From Cytauxzoon felis (taxonomy: Eukaryota > Apicomplexa > Aconoidasida > Piroplasmida > Theileriidae), in assembly GCA_020283715.1 (NCBI GenBank), contig JAIQCW010000250.1, forward strand, positions 1 to 64,000: 64,000 nucleotides of DNA. The letters run 5' to 3'. The position numbers were made by a program, and so were the translations under genes. Positions 35,047 through 45,084 of the stretch are shown piece after piece. A model generated the notes under the pieces. That model saw only the letters and a program-made list of their open reading frames with translations. It did no database searches and was not told where the DNA came from. Each line of letters begins with the position of its first letter. Within the stretch, counting starts at the first letter, position 1.

Positions 35047-37468
35047 TTATTTGGCTCCATGTCTATTGATTTCTTCTAATTTATTGTCTGTAGATGTTAG
35101 GGATATACGTAACGTTACCTCAACATACCAGATTCTACAGCTTTTTCCTCCTTACTTTCAGTTGTCTCTTCTTCAGTCTTCTTTACTTCTGTTTTCTTTG
35201 CGCCCATTTCTTCAAGTTCTTTTTTCCCGACTTCAACGATATATTTGCGAACATCAGATATTAAAATGTCATCATTCTTTAGCAAAGCTGCAGCTATGGT
35301 GAATTGTAAATTCTCAATTACAATGGATGAAGTACTATCTGGGCGTGATTTGCTGAGTTCATCACGCAATTTCTCCATCAAATCCTTACAATAATCTGGT
35401 TTTGATTTGCAAACGTTGACAATTTTTTCAAATATCCTAGCAGACATACATTCCATCCAGCCACTATGGCTATAGTCCAATAAACCCGCTACAATCTCAC
35501 TATTACTAGCATTGTCCTTAAACTTTTCTGAATCTTCATCAAATTTACTCTCCTATAAAAAGATTTAATGAAATTTCTAAATTATATATCTCCCATAGAA
35601 TCATAAACCATCATTCATCAATTCCACTCGAGGTCTAATCCCTACTCTCTTCGTCCTGCAGACAGCTCTCCACTTGAGGTCCTGCCGTCAGCTCTTCTAA
35701 TTACTTACCCCTCCGCTTCCCTGAGATCAGCTACGGGTAATCCACTTGAGGTTACATCCAACACATCCTTAGCACCATCATCCATCATTCCCATGATGGA
35801 TGATCCATCACTACCTTCTCTACCGCCACGATCTCTGGGAGTGGCTTTACTCTTTAGAGATAGGTAAATAGAAAAGCTCCATGCAATGGGAAAGAGAGTT
35901 GGATTGGACCTCAGGTGGAGGCGAGTGAGATGGGGTTATCATGGTGTTTATTAATAATTATGGTGTAATTTATCCCCACAAATAGACTTACTGCATCTTC
36001 AATGCATTTCTTCATGTATTCGTCATTATGTGATTCTGTTAGAGCGGCCTGAGGAATGTATGGTATATTTAAGAATTGATTACCTCATTTTCTTGTTCTG
36101 CGTATTTTATCATTGATTTCTTCAATTTTTCATCATCATTACCATTAATTGCTACGGTATTACTTATTGTTCTTATTGTTTGTACAATTTTTAAATTTAA
36201 TTTCTTTTGTGTATTCACAAACATGTTAATTAACCCCATTTCAGCTTTGGATGATTCTTCTCTATTACAATCAACCCCCCCATGTTCTGGGGTTTAATAA
36301 TGTATCAGATTTTGTTAATAATTCATGTTCTATATTAGCTAATAGCATATTAGATGTATTTGAGAAGATTTCCCATGTCAATTCTGAACTATGATGTTTA
36401 TGTACCTCTTTTAAATGTTTATCTTTACTTTTTAATAATGATGGGATTATATGTTTAGTTTTTAATAAATTTTTAATTAAATCTCCATGTAATTCAGAAT
36501 CTAACATTGTAATTACTTGTAATGTCTTATCTGTATTACGTTTCTCAACAAGCTATAAAATTATAAAAATATATCCCCATATTAACATACCTTTTCACAA
36601 ACACCCAACAAATTTTTATAGTGCTCCCCAGAATAATCTGGGGAATCTTTTAATAATTTAACACATCTTTGAGCTGTTATAGAAGTATAGGGTAAAAATA
36701 AAATAAAATGTTTATGTATCATATTGATCCAACGATTTAAATATTGTAATTTTGTTTCTACAGGTGCTGTACTTTTTACTAATTTAGACATGCCTAAATA
36801 AGCAATTCTACATACTACAAATGCCTCTAGGCATGATAATACTATAGGACTCTTCCCAGATTTATTATTGGGCATACCTAATAATATTAATAATATTAAT
36901 CATACAAAACATACTCTTCTTCATATGACCTACACTATATAACATAATCTTTGGTACATCCTCCTTAGGATTACTCACAAATACCATATGCTTCTCATCA
37001 TTATCATCTAAACCTATCGTATTAGGTTCAACAAGATCCCATGATGAACCTTTAACATTCAAATAATGTAACAATATATTAAATATAGTATATAATTCCG
37101 ATTCTTCTACATCTACTTTTGTAGATTCCATAGGTCTATGCGATACCAAAAATTCCGCCTCTACTTGTGCTTCCTTCAAATTATGCTCATGCTCTTCCGG
37201 GGTCACCTCATGTTCCTTTTCTGACTTGTCTCCATCTTCATCTTCATACCTAGACATCGATATATAATCAAAATTCACAGCCAATCCTTCTGTCAACCCT
37301 TCTTTCAATGAATCCTGTACATTTTTCTCCTATTATATACATGAATGATATATCATTCAGACTTACATCCTCAGTAGATGGTTCCGATGTAGCCGCATCA
37401 GATGGACCAACACATCTAACCAATGTAGCCTTTACAGCTATCAAATATATTATATATACTATTTCCAT
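35047..37468 (-). CDS. Secreted multi-exon protein of unknown function
   Basis: The first exon has a signal peptide MEIVYIIYLIAVKATLVRC, followed by an acidic stretch (SRYEDEDGDKSEKEHE), then long amphipathic helices over at least seven exons. Blocks include LCLEAFVVCRIAYLGM-like hydrophobic helix, AQRCVKLLKDSPDYSGEHYK, LLKSKDKHLKEVHKHHSSEL, and KFDEDSEKFKDNASNSEIV. The last exons have SGWMECMSARIFEKIV, a run of KK/EE repeats, and end DNKLEEINRHGAK at 35047. Six or so paired Cys suggest disulfides. The export signal and lack of membrane helices suggest a rhoptry, vacuolar or exported protein, but I recognise no family. An intron at about 35573-35990 carries a repeat cluster. Confidence 0.65.
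35625..35930. repeat. Repeat cluster in an intron of the secreted protein (A, E, A, E, C, A, I, D', F', A')
   Basis: This includes module I at 35757-35817, placed between A and the inverted D, and the F' string CTCCATGCAATGG near the right end. Confidence 0.87.
35757..35817 (+). repeat. I module copy 1
   Basis: ACATCCAACACATCCTTAGC leads into a hairpin TCCATCAT-TCCC-ATGATGGA and GATCCATCACTACCTT. Copies also lie at 54285 and 61975. Confidence 0.85.
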
Positions 37469-37937
37469 TAGTTGAACATTATCGGTGAGTAATATATATA
37501 CAAATTAAAAGGTGTCTCATTAAACCTAGACAAAAACCCTCACCAAATGCACCTCGATGCAACAATACATTCTGATACATCGAAGCTCCAGGACTGATGT
37601 TATTATTATGTATGATTATATTAGTCATTTTAAAGGGAGAAATATATGAAGACTATAGAATTGGTAGAATATTTTAATATTTTGTCAGACAGTAATAAAA
37701 GTAGAGCTTACTCCACGAAAAATTTTGAAAATGTAATAATTTACCATTAAATTAGCTAAATTCAATTATAATATATGATGTTATACTTGTATTTCTGATT
37801 ATTATGGTCAGTTTAAATGTCAAAAATCTCAGTTGCTGGTACTTTGATCCCCATAAGTACATTTTATAAATTTTACTTAAATTTGCTTGAATGTGTAGAT
37901 TGTAATTTAGTTATATAATAATTTTGATGATATAAAA
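37469..37937. promoter_or_regulatory. Divergent intergenic region between the secreted protein and SFT2
   Basis: No repeat module. A short minus-strand frame (about 37630-37500) encodes SPGASMYQNVLLHRGAF but does not join the signal-peptide exon in phase, so I leave it as a possible upstream reading frame. Both promoters must lie here. Confidence 0.4.
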
Positions 37938-38867
37938 ATGCCTGCTTCATCATATTCAGATTCGATGAGTTCGACTAGAGCTAGTGACTTTCTAACATTT
38001 GATACATCATCTTATAATAAAGATGTTTATAAATCGCAATTTGATGATCCAAAGAGTATATATAATGATTAATAATTGATATAGAATAATATAGGTGTTG
38101 GATTTGGACGTTTTTTTAATGATAATCAAAAGTCTAAAAATGTATGTAAATTTATGGTTATATTGACATTTATATATAGGAGGATAATTTTCTATTAAAA
38201 GGTATAGAATTTGTTACTAATGGTGCATCTAATATAGGAAGAGGTATATTTTATAATATAATTATATCCCTATAATTTAATAATAGGTGTAATGGATAGT
38301 AATGATAATCCATCAAAATTACAAGGTATAATTGAATATGGTAAAGGTATATTTGGTTTAAATAATGGTTGGCAAGGTGAATCATCATGGAAAACTTATA
38401 CAAATTATAAAATATTTTTGATATTATTTGGTACAAGTTTAATATTTTTTATATTATCATTTATGACATTACCATTTATTGTCTTTTCACCACATAAATT
38501 TGGATTATTATTTACATGTGCATCAATTACATTTTTAATGGCTATGGCATTCTTAAAAGGACCTGGATCATTAATTGAACATATGTTACATTCTAAAAGG
38601 ATTATATTTACATGTGTATTTATAACGTCATTATTATTCACGTTATTCTTTACTACAATTTATCCATTATATCTATTAGCATTATTATCATCAATAACAC
38701 AATTCTTATCTTTAATGTCTGTAATTGTATCATATATACCAGGTTTGTTATCTAATTCATCATCAATAATCATCAACACAGGTGGTGCCGGAGCTCTCAA
38801 ATTATTATACTCATCATTATGGTCATATATCAAAGGAACATCCAATTCTGATGTACTGCCACTCTAA
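37938..38867 (+). CDS. SFT2: SFT2-like vesicle transport membrane protein, 4 exons
   Basis: Exons 37938-38055, 38095-38141, 38180-38243 and 38287-38867 give 269 residues. After a Ser-rich N-terminus, the C-terminal half has four helices in the SFT2 order: FLILFGTSLIFFILSFMTL, FGLLFTCASITFLMAMAFL followed by KGPG, IIFTCVFITSLLFTLFFTT, and LLALLSSITQFLSLMSVIVSYIPG. The KxGPxxxxxxMxxxxR loop is characteristic. SFT2 acts in endosome-to-Golgi vesicle fusion. All introns are short. A repeat cluster begins right after the stop. Confidence 0.85.
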
Positions 38868-38889
38868 ACTAATCTTTTTCAATTTCTAT

Positions 38890-39232
38890 ATATACTCGAT
38901 GCTTCACTTGAGGTTACATCCACATCTCCTCGTCCTGCAGACAGCTCTCCACCCGAGGTACAATCCACCTCTATTCCACTCGCCGTGGAGGCCTCTTCCA
39001 ATTACCTATCTCTAAAGAGTAAAGCCACTCCCGGAGATCGTGGCGAAGATGGAGAAGGTAAGGATTGGACCTCAAGTGGAAGTAGAATCCTGGAAGCGAT
39101 CTCAGGGAGCTGGAAGGGGAAGTAAATAAAGGAGCTGACGGCAGGATTAGACCTCAGATGGAGAGCTGTCTGCAAGACGATCTCATGTGGAATACAAGAA
39201 GTAGAATTGGATCTAAGTTCTCATAGATAGCT
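38890..39232. repeat. Repeat cluster between SFT2 and the second antigen cassette (A, E, A, B, D, A', C' variant, E', A')
   Basis: D-type layout. Its right end (39210-39235, CTCATAGATAGCTTCAAGG) is a degenerate C variant that forms the 3' border of the minus-strand cassette. Confidence 0.85.
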
Positions 39233-40852
39233 TCAAGGTATTAATGTGGATGAAGATTTTAAGTGAGACTGGTTTAGTATAACCTTTATCATTAGCTGAA
39301 GTAAGTGCATTTTTAATTGGTGTGAGTTTTCCTTCAAGTGCGGCATTAATTTGACCTGGATCTATTTGATTATAATCAGTTGCAGTCTCTAGCGTCCATT
39401 TATTGGGTCGAGGAGTGTTCATACGTTTATACCATTTATTCTCTCCAGGGGTGGATGATGCTGCTCCGGTTTTAGATAAACATATTAAGAGAGGTTTCTT
39501 TAGTTCAGGTTTACTATCTTTATCCAATGGAAAATATACAAATACACCTCCACCAGTACTAAATGAAAAATTTTCAAGTACATCTTGATCAATTCCATCC
39601 GTAATGTGACCATGTATGGTAATCCGGTTAACTCTGTCAGTGGCATTTGTAATAGGATGTCTATAACCTTTATAACTAGTGGTACCAGAGCTTAATGCAT
39701 CAACAGTAATTTTATCGTTAGGTGATTTTGGACGTGCTGTGTATGTGATAGTATTTTCACCTGCCCCCGGAGCCCTTTCAAGTTTAACTTCGTATTGGGA
39801 TATGAGTGGAGTAAATTGATTGTCAAGTTGTTGTTTAACTGCAGAATTCTCAGGACCGTAAGTTATAGTTGATGAAATGTCTTTCCACGTATTCCCCCTC
39901 TTGTAATATTTCCTTGTAGCATCCTGACCCGTATCGACACAAACTATTAGAGGGAATTCATGATTAGGGTCATTATCTTTATGATAATATACATAAACTG
40001 CTTGAACATTAGTCTTAGGAGGATCTGTTGTGAACTTCAATGGAAAGCCATTGTGTTTGTATATAATAGTTCCATTAATAGGACTAGTAGCGGGTGGACT
40101 GTGTTTATACCTCACATACCCATTAGGTACGGGATTATTAGCAGTTTGATCACCCTCCTTCTTCTCAACAGTAATTACCCTATTAGAAGGATTAGTATCA
40201 TTACCCGTCATATATTTAATTGCATTACCAGAATCAGCAAGTATCGATCTCTTGTCTAATTTAATTACATAATCGGTACCTGTGACGGTAAGGCTGCTAG
40301 AGCCTGCAGCTGTTTGAAGTTCTGAATCTTGAACACTATCGGGATTTGAAGTAAGTAAATTTCCAGTCGTGACTTTATTCCAATTATCAGCATTCGTACC
40401 TGCCTTATACCACTTCCTATCGCTACCTCCTTTATCAATACATATAACCCTGGGCTTATCTATGTCAGATGCATGATTATAATAAATGTATACAGCCTCA
40501 ACATTAGTAAATGTTGAACTCATATTATCACTCAATCCACCTCCCGTCATATCCCGATCACTATGCGTAATCTTTAGAAGCTTAAATCCGGTACTATTAA
40601 AATGCTTATAACCTCTCCATGTATCACTATCACCACCTTCAGCTTTATTAACTTGTACCTTCGTAACTGTAATTTCTTTTCCGACAGACATATATTTACC
40701 TCCATCAGTATTGGTAGCAGGATTTTGAGGCGCTTGACTTATATCAATTTCAATAGAACCTAATGGAGTATAACCTGTATCTGTACCAAGGTCACGTTTA
40801 ATATCTTGGAGTTTATCTTTAAATGTGTCAATTAGGCTGTCTTAACTTAGCT
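39213..40852 (-). pseudogene. Second antigen-family cassette, lacking both ends
   Basis: On the minus strand, coding-like sequence starts at the edge of a C module (about 40850) and stops at 39213 within the next repeat. The first part (IKRDLGTDTGYTPLGSIEID) is almost the same as the start of the cassette at 9151. It has the same three extracellular repeats, each with AVYIYY or VFVYF, then PLIVC and WYK. It lacks the membrane tail of the first cassette: the frame ends in repeat sequence soon after GQINAALEGKLTPIKNALTS. There is no signal peptide; the first in-frame ATG (40691) lies inside the first repeat. It lies downstream of, and in the same orientation as, the Tpr-like gene. It could be a silent donor copy or a decaying gene. 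Confidence 0.75.
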
Positions 40853-41035
40853 GATCTCAGGGAAGCGGAGGGGGAAGTAAATAGAAGAGCTGACGGCAGG
40901 ACTACGAAAGGTGGAAGAGGTGAAGGTAGTGATTGGACTTCGAGTGGAGCGAAGAATTTTCCTCGCAAAATTTTCTCCGCCGAGGGCGGAGGTTTTGTTC
41001 CCCCTCCAGCTCCCGGAGATCGCTTACGGGTATAT
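40845..41035 (-). repeat. Repeat arm at the 5' side of the second cassette (inverted C, E, A, C variant)
   Basis: AGCTGATCTCAGGGAAGCGG adjoins the first cassette codon on the minus strand. An unusual GC-rich stretch AATTTTCTCCGCCGAGGGCG at about 40969-40988 is not seen in other copies. Confidence 0.83.
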
Positions 41036-41174
41036 TGTAAATAATGTGTAATGAATTATTAAATTAAAATTATAATGCCTAAAGGCATATTACAAGGCTA
41101 CATTATATAAAGTTAAAAATTTAAAACTATGTGTATTTAAAATCAACAGGAGTGTCTTCGTGTTAAAACTCCTT

Positions 41175-42611
41175 TTACATTAGCGTTCTTCCCCGAACGT
41201 CTATATTAAATGCATTAAATAAATTCTTTTTAGCCAACTTGAACGCTGCATTCAACCAAAATTTAAATCCTCTATATCTCGTGTATCCTTCTGTTGGCCA
41301 ATTCTGTTTATCTGCCTTCCTATATGTTTGTAGGTAACCGTCACCCAAGAAATTGGTGAAGTTTAGGATTGCTAAGGATATGGCAAGTGTCATTGTTGGA
41401 AGTTGACCACAAGGCTTATCTCTGCCTCCCTTTTGTTTACCAACAGCTGATAAACCGAGTGCCTTTACGCCTTCTTGTGCAGTTACAAATGTAACAGTTA
41501 TGAATCCAACCCAAAATGCATTACCAATTATCAATTTGCCTAAGAATGAGTCTGGGTAATGGAGGATTGTATAACAGGTGTAGACACAAAAGAGTGCATA
41601 GGCTTCTATGATCCAACAAGCATTCCATCCTTTCTTAGTATCCCATTTATCTCCTGGTCCTAAACATTTGGCATCCAGTATGCAGATGATCAAAGCTGGC
41701 ATAGCATGTACAATCAAATTTATTATTTCAATATTGTAGGCAGTATTAGGATCCGCCAATAGGAACGGAGCTATACCAGGGTATACACAGTAAAAAGCTC
41801 CTAAAGAGAAGACAGTAAGCATAAATGGAGACCACGTCATTCCATGACCTAATGCTTCCGACAATTCAGTTTCATTTTTACTAGTTGTACTTCCTTGTTG
41901 GCTTGAGCTATGTGATTGATCTCCTTTATCCTCTCCACATCCGTTAGTTTCATTTTTCTTGTCACAATTCTGTTTCCCAAAGTGACAAAGCCCACAATGT
42001 ATAGTCCAGGAAATGGCTGTGACACACATGAAAAACATATTTGCAACACATTGTCCATAAACAATCCAGTAATCAGCATCCTGTAGGAGACACTTATCTG
42101 CAAAATATAAAAATACTTTATGGTAAATAGCCACAAAAACAGATGATAGTGGTACACCAGCATTGAAATATGTGACACCGTCCGACTCTACACCGTTGGA
42201 AAATGTGACATTTAGGCCTACAATGAAGTAATGTCCTATAATTGTCAGTAAGTAAAGGTCAACATCACCTAAATCTCCACCATACGTAAAGACATAAAAG
42301 CTGGATATTGCAAACACAACCATCAACCAATTTGTGATAGTTGATAATATAGCCTTGTCCCTCTTTTCATCTACAATTGCTGCAATTGTATTAGATACAG
42401 CAAATCCAGCAAGTCCTCCTAATTCAATAGGATTATGGAATAGTTTAATGAAAACTCCAAGTTTACTAACGGGAAGATGGTATCTACCAAGGGCATATTT
42501 AGCACATGCCAATGCTAACCTCAGTGATAATACCATGATAAATCCCACCAGAAACATAGAGACTTCCATAAGGAAACCCTTATCTTTGTTAGCACTACTG
42601 GTTTGATTCAT
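41175..42611 (-). CDS. Tpr-like multi-membrane protein
   Basis: One exon of 478 codons from the ATG at 42611. About ten hydrophobic helices can be counted, beginning FLMEVSMFLVGFIMVLSLRL. A central hydrophilic loop (CHFGKQNCDKKNETNGCGED, Ser-rich) separates two halves. The second half begins MTWSPFMLTVFSLGAFYCVYPG and has CLGPGDKWDTKKGW and ILHYPDSFLGKLI; the same blocks form the tail of the cassette at 9151-11114. The topology and context suggest the Tpr/Tar family of Theileria, by memory and not confirmed. Function unknown, thought to be a fast-evolving membrane family. Confidence 0.7.
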   Translation of the reverse strand: MNQTSSANKDKGFLMEVSMFLVGFIMVLSLRLALACAKYALGRYHLPVSKLGVFIKLFHNPIELGGLAGFAVSNTIAAIVDEKRDKAILSTITNWLMVVFAISSFYVFTYGGDLGDVDLYLLTIIGHYFIVGLNVTFSNGVESDGVTYFNAGVPLSSVFVAIYHKVFLYFADKCLLQDADYWIVYGQCVANMFFMCVTAISWTIHCGLCHFGKQNCDKKNETNGCGEDKGDQSHSSSQQGSTTSKNETELSEALGHGMTWSPFMLTVFSLGAFYCVYPGIAPFLLADPNTAYNIEIINLIVHAMPALIICILDAKCLGPGDKWDTKKGWNACWIIEAYALFCVYTCYTILHYPDSFLGKLIIGNAFWVGFITVTFVTAQEGVKALGLSAVGKQKGGRDKPCGQLPTMTLAISLAILNFTNFLGDGYLQTYRKADKQNWPTEGYTRYRGFKFWLNAAFKLAKKNLFNAFNIDVRGRTLM

Positions 42612-42991
42612 TTTTCTAGTATGTGTATATCAATGAAATCTTCAAGTAATTAAAGCCTATTTAAAATTACAGAAAACAAACGTTGCGATAAATGAGACTA
42701 TAGTACAGTAAACATTGCGATATTTTTGCGATTATGCTACATTCTTGCTCAAATGTGCATTTACAATCCTACATTTCTACACCATCCCTTGTGTCATTTT
42801 TACACATTCTATAAAATTAGGGATGATGTATCATGATGTGTTGAGTAGAATTAACCTTAATATACTACAAATTCATATTGAATATTGATATTACTTTACA
42901 TTTCGTTATTATCGTCCTTCCACCCATCATCCCAGATGTGGCCTTAGTGGCTCCTCCATACTATAAATACCCCAATTTGATGAAGTTCATT
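42612..42991. promoter_or_regulatory. Intergenic region upstream of the Tpr-like gene
   Basis: No repeat modules. TACACCATCCCTTGTGTC near 42779 matches a string upstream of ITPA/PX (3877). It is followed by TTTTTACAC in both places. Confidence 0.4.
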
Positions 42992-43308
42992 CTATTCCTC
43001 AGTTAAATTAATCACTTGTATACAATCTACCTGATGTAAATAATTGAGAATACGTGTATATGGTAGAGGATTTAATGATATAAGTCTGTAAATATTGATT
43101 TCATCATGAGTCATACTTCCAGTAACATCATCTCTAGAAATATAGAAATTTCCAACACATATGGAAGTTTGGGGATTATTATGGACTTTTTATCACTTGT
43201 AGTCATTTCTATAACCATAGTTCCTATATGACTATCCATTAACTCCAGTATCACATCATTCATTTTTGACAAGTGGGTCCATTGATTGGTTATACTTTCT
43301 ACCTCCAT
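42992..43308 (-). CDS. Small conserved-looking protein, 2 exons
   Basis: The start at 43308 gives MEVESITNQWTHLSKMND. A 23-nt intron (GTTGGA...TTCTAG, about 43123-43145) joins KLPYV to DDVTGSMTHDEINIYRLISL, ending LHQVDCIQVINLTEE. Total about 97 residues. The normal amino-acid composition and clean splice suggest a real gene; no family recognised. Confidence 0.5.
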
Positions 43309-43554
43309 AATGTAATTTTATAATATCACCATTATCTTTTAGTGTGGATCCATCGAAGGATCTTTCCATAATTATAGCCTTGGAGGCTTTATTTCTCAAC
43401 TTTTCCCACCGATTACCATTTGTTGGCTACATTGTCCATGGTACATAGTAAATTACTATGTATTATCACCACAAATATCAGGTTAGCTACTTTTACCACC
43501 ATTATTTATGGTAACTAAACATACAATATGAATTTAAAAAACACTACTAACCTT
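43309..43554. other. Non-coding stretch
   Basis: I see no gene or repeat module here; it borders the J module. Confidence 0.35.
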
Positions 43555-43860
43555 GGGTTATAGGGATAATAAACACTATAATTCCCACTTTTTAAATACA
43601 ATTAAAGATTTCTCTTTTATTATAATATATACTCACATATTAATACAATTGAGGGATGATATATAGTTGTGTGATGATATATATGTATTAATATAAAGTA
43701 TTATTACAATATATATACTATAATACTACTAACATGAACTGAATATAGTAACTATATTATACATATAATAATACTACATATATATACTTTTATAAATTAT
43801 TATAATATTATAATTAGTTTATAAATAGTATTATAAATCAATTGTTAAAAATGTTATTTA
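43555..43860 (+). repeat. J module copy 1 (AT-rich, about 250-300 bp)
   Basis: It includes ACAATTGAGGGATGATATAT, AGTATTATTACAATATATAT and ACTACTAACATGAAC. A close copy lies at 54345-54610 inside an IspH intron, so this is a dispersed element and not ordinary AT-rich filler. Confidence 0.8.
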
Positions 43861-43879
43861 ATTGTTTTACATAAAATAT

Positions 43880-43965
43880 GACCTCAAGTGGAGAGATGAC
43901 GGCAGGATTAAGAGATGTTGGACATACGGCGGTTGTAACCTCTAGTGGTTATGCAAGACCTAATA
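43880..43965. repeat. Partial repeat cluster next to the J module (A', E', A')
   Basis: ACCTCAAGTGGAGAGATGAC, GGCAGGA and a decayed GTAACCTCTAGTGG. No C, B or D is present. Confidence 0.75.
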
Positions 43966-44218
43966 AGTGTATATAATATATATATGATGTCTATATATGT
44001 GTTATAGAGCTGATAATGTACATATCTGCGTGTATAGTATGAGATGCGTCAAGCAGCGACTTTGGTATGAAGATGCAGAGGCGAAAATTCTCAGGATCTG
44101 TATTTTTGTATAGTATCGTTGAGAATTTACGTTACAGATTATAAAAACATTAGAATTTTTAATTTATTTTATTTAAGAAATTTAATTTAGATAATTTTAC
44201 AGAACATATTTATATAAA
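43966..44218. other. Intergenic stretch upstream of the small membrane protein
   Basis: 44030-44110 is less AT-rich than its surroundings (GCGTCAAGCAGCGACTTTGG). It may be a promoter or a small RNA; no tRNA fold is apparent. Confidence 0.3.
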
Positions 44219-44824
44219 ATGGACGCATTAAATAAAAAGAACAACGAAAAGAAAATCTGTTTGATTGTGACATCTGTCATAGTAGGATTGGGTGTATTGA
44301 TATTAATATTGGCATTGACATTGAGTGGTACTGCTGATGTAGAGAAGAAGCATGTGATAATACAGACAACAACGGAGGCTGTCCCAGTAGAAACTCAGAC
44401 AGAACCGGTACATTGGGATCATGGACTCTTGGTACGAGAATCATTAAATGTTGTTGGTAAAGAATTAGAAAAAGCATTAGGTAAAACTTTCCCTGAGACT
44501 GAGGCTTATAAATCGTTTGAAGCACTTAGAGAGTTGATATCTGAATCACGTAAAAAGAGAGAAGAATTAATTAAGGCCAATACTAAGAGTACATCAACTA
44601 CAGAATTAGATCCAAGAGGTATATAAAAATTATATTTATATATAATATAATCTATAGGTGACCTTGTCGACCATACCACACATGAGAAGGGGGTACAAGT
44701 AGATGTGAGTGAAAGTTCAGGAAGAAATTTAAGAGATGAATCTGAATCTAGACATGATGATAAGAAATCTGAATCACGCAGCCATAGGTCTGTAGGGACA
44801 GAGACTGATAGTAGTCGTCTTTAA
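44219..44824 (+). CDS. Small single-span membrane protein of unknown function
   Basis: Exons 44219-44618 and 44658-44824 give 188 residues. A short charged N-terminus is followed by a membrane helix ICLIVTSVIVGLGVLILILA at residues about 14-36, then a hydrophilic domain with ESLNVVGKELEKALGKTFPE and a C-terminus rich in Glu, Ser, Arg and His. No family recognised. It could be a type II or signal-anchored protein. Confidence 0.65.
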
Positions 44825-45084
44825 TACTTTATAGAATGAAACGATGATTATATGAAAAATGAGTGAAAAAAATATATTTTTTCAATTGAATTCATGTATG
44901 ATTATTATTATCAAAAATTAATTTAATAATTTTGAATTTATTATTGTCTAGCCCATATTTACATAGATCCCACGTAATCATTATATATATATAGTGCCAA
45001 TACATTCAATGTAACTGATTCTAATAATTAATACCATAATTCTACTGTTTTAATATAATAAATTAAATTTTATTATAGAAGAAG

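Noticed and set aside
37500..37632. First exon for the secreted protein (MTNIIIHNNN frame)
   Set aside because: It cannot be joined in phase to the signal-peptide exon at 37468, and the signal peptide is a better start.
40823..41044. 73-codon plus-strand frame
   Set aside because: It is composed of inverted C, E and C-variant modules and has no unique sequence.
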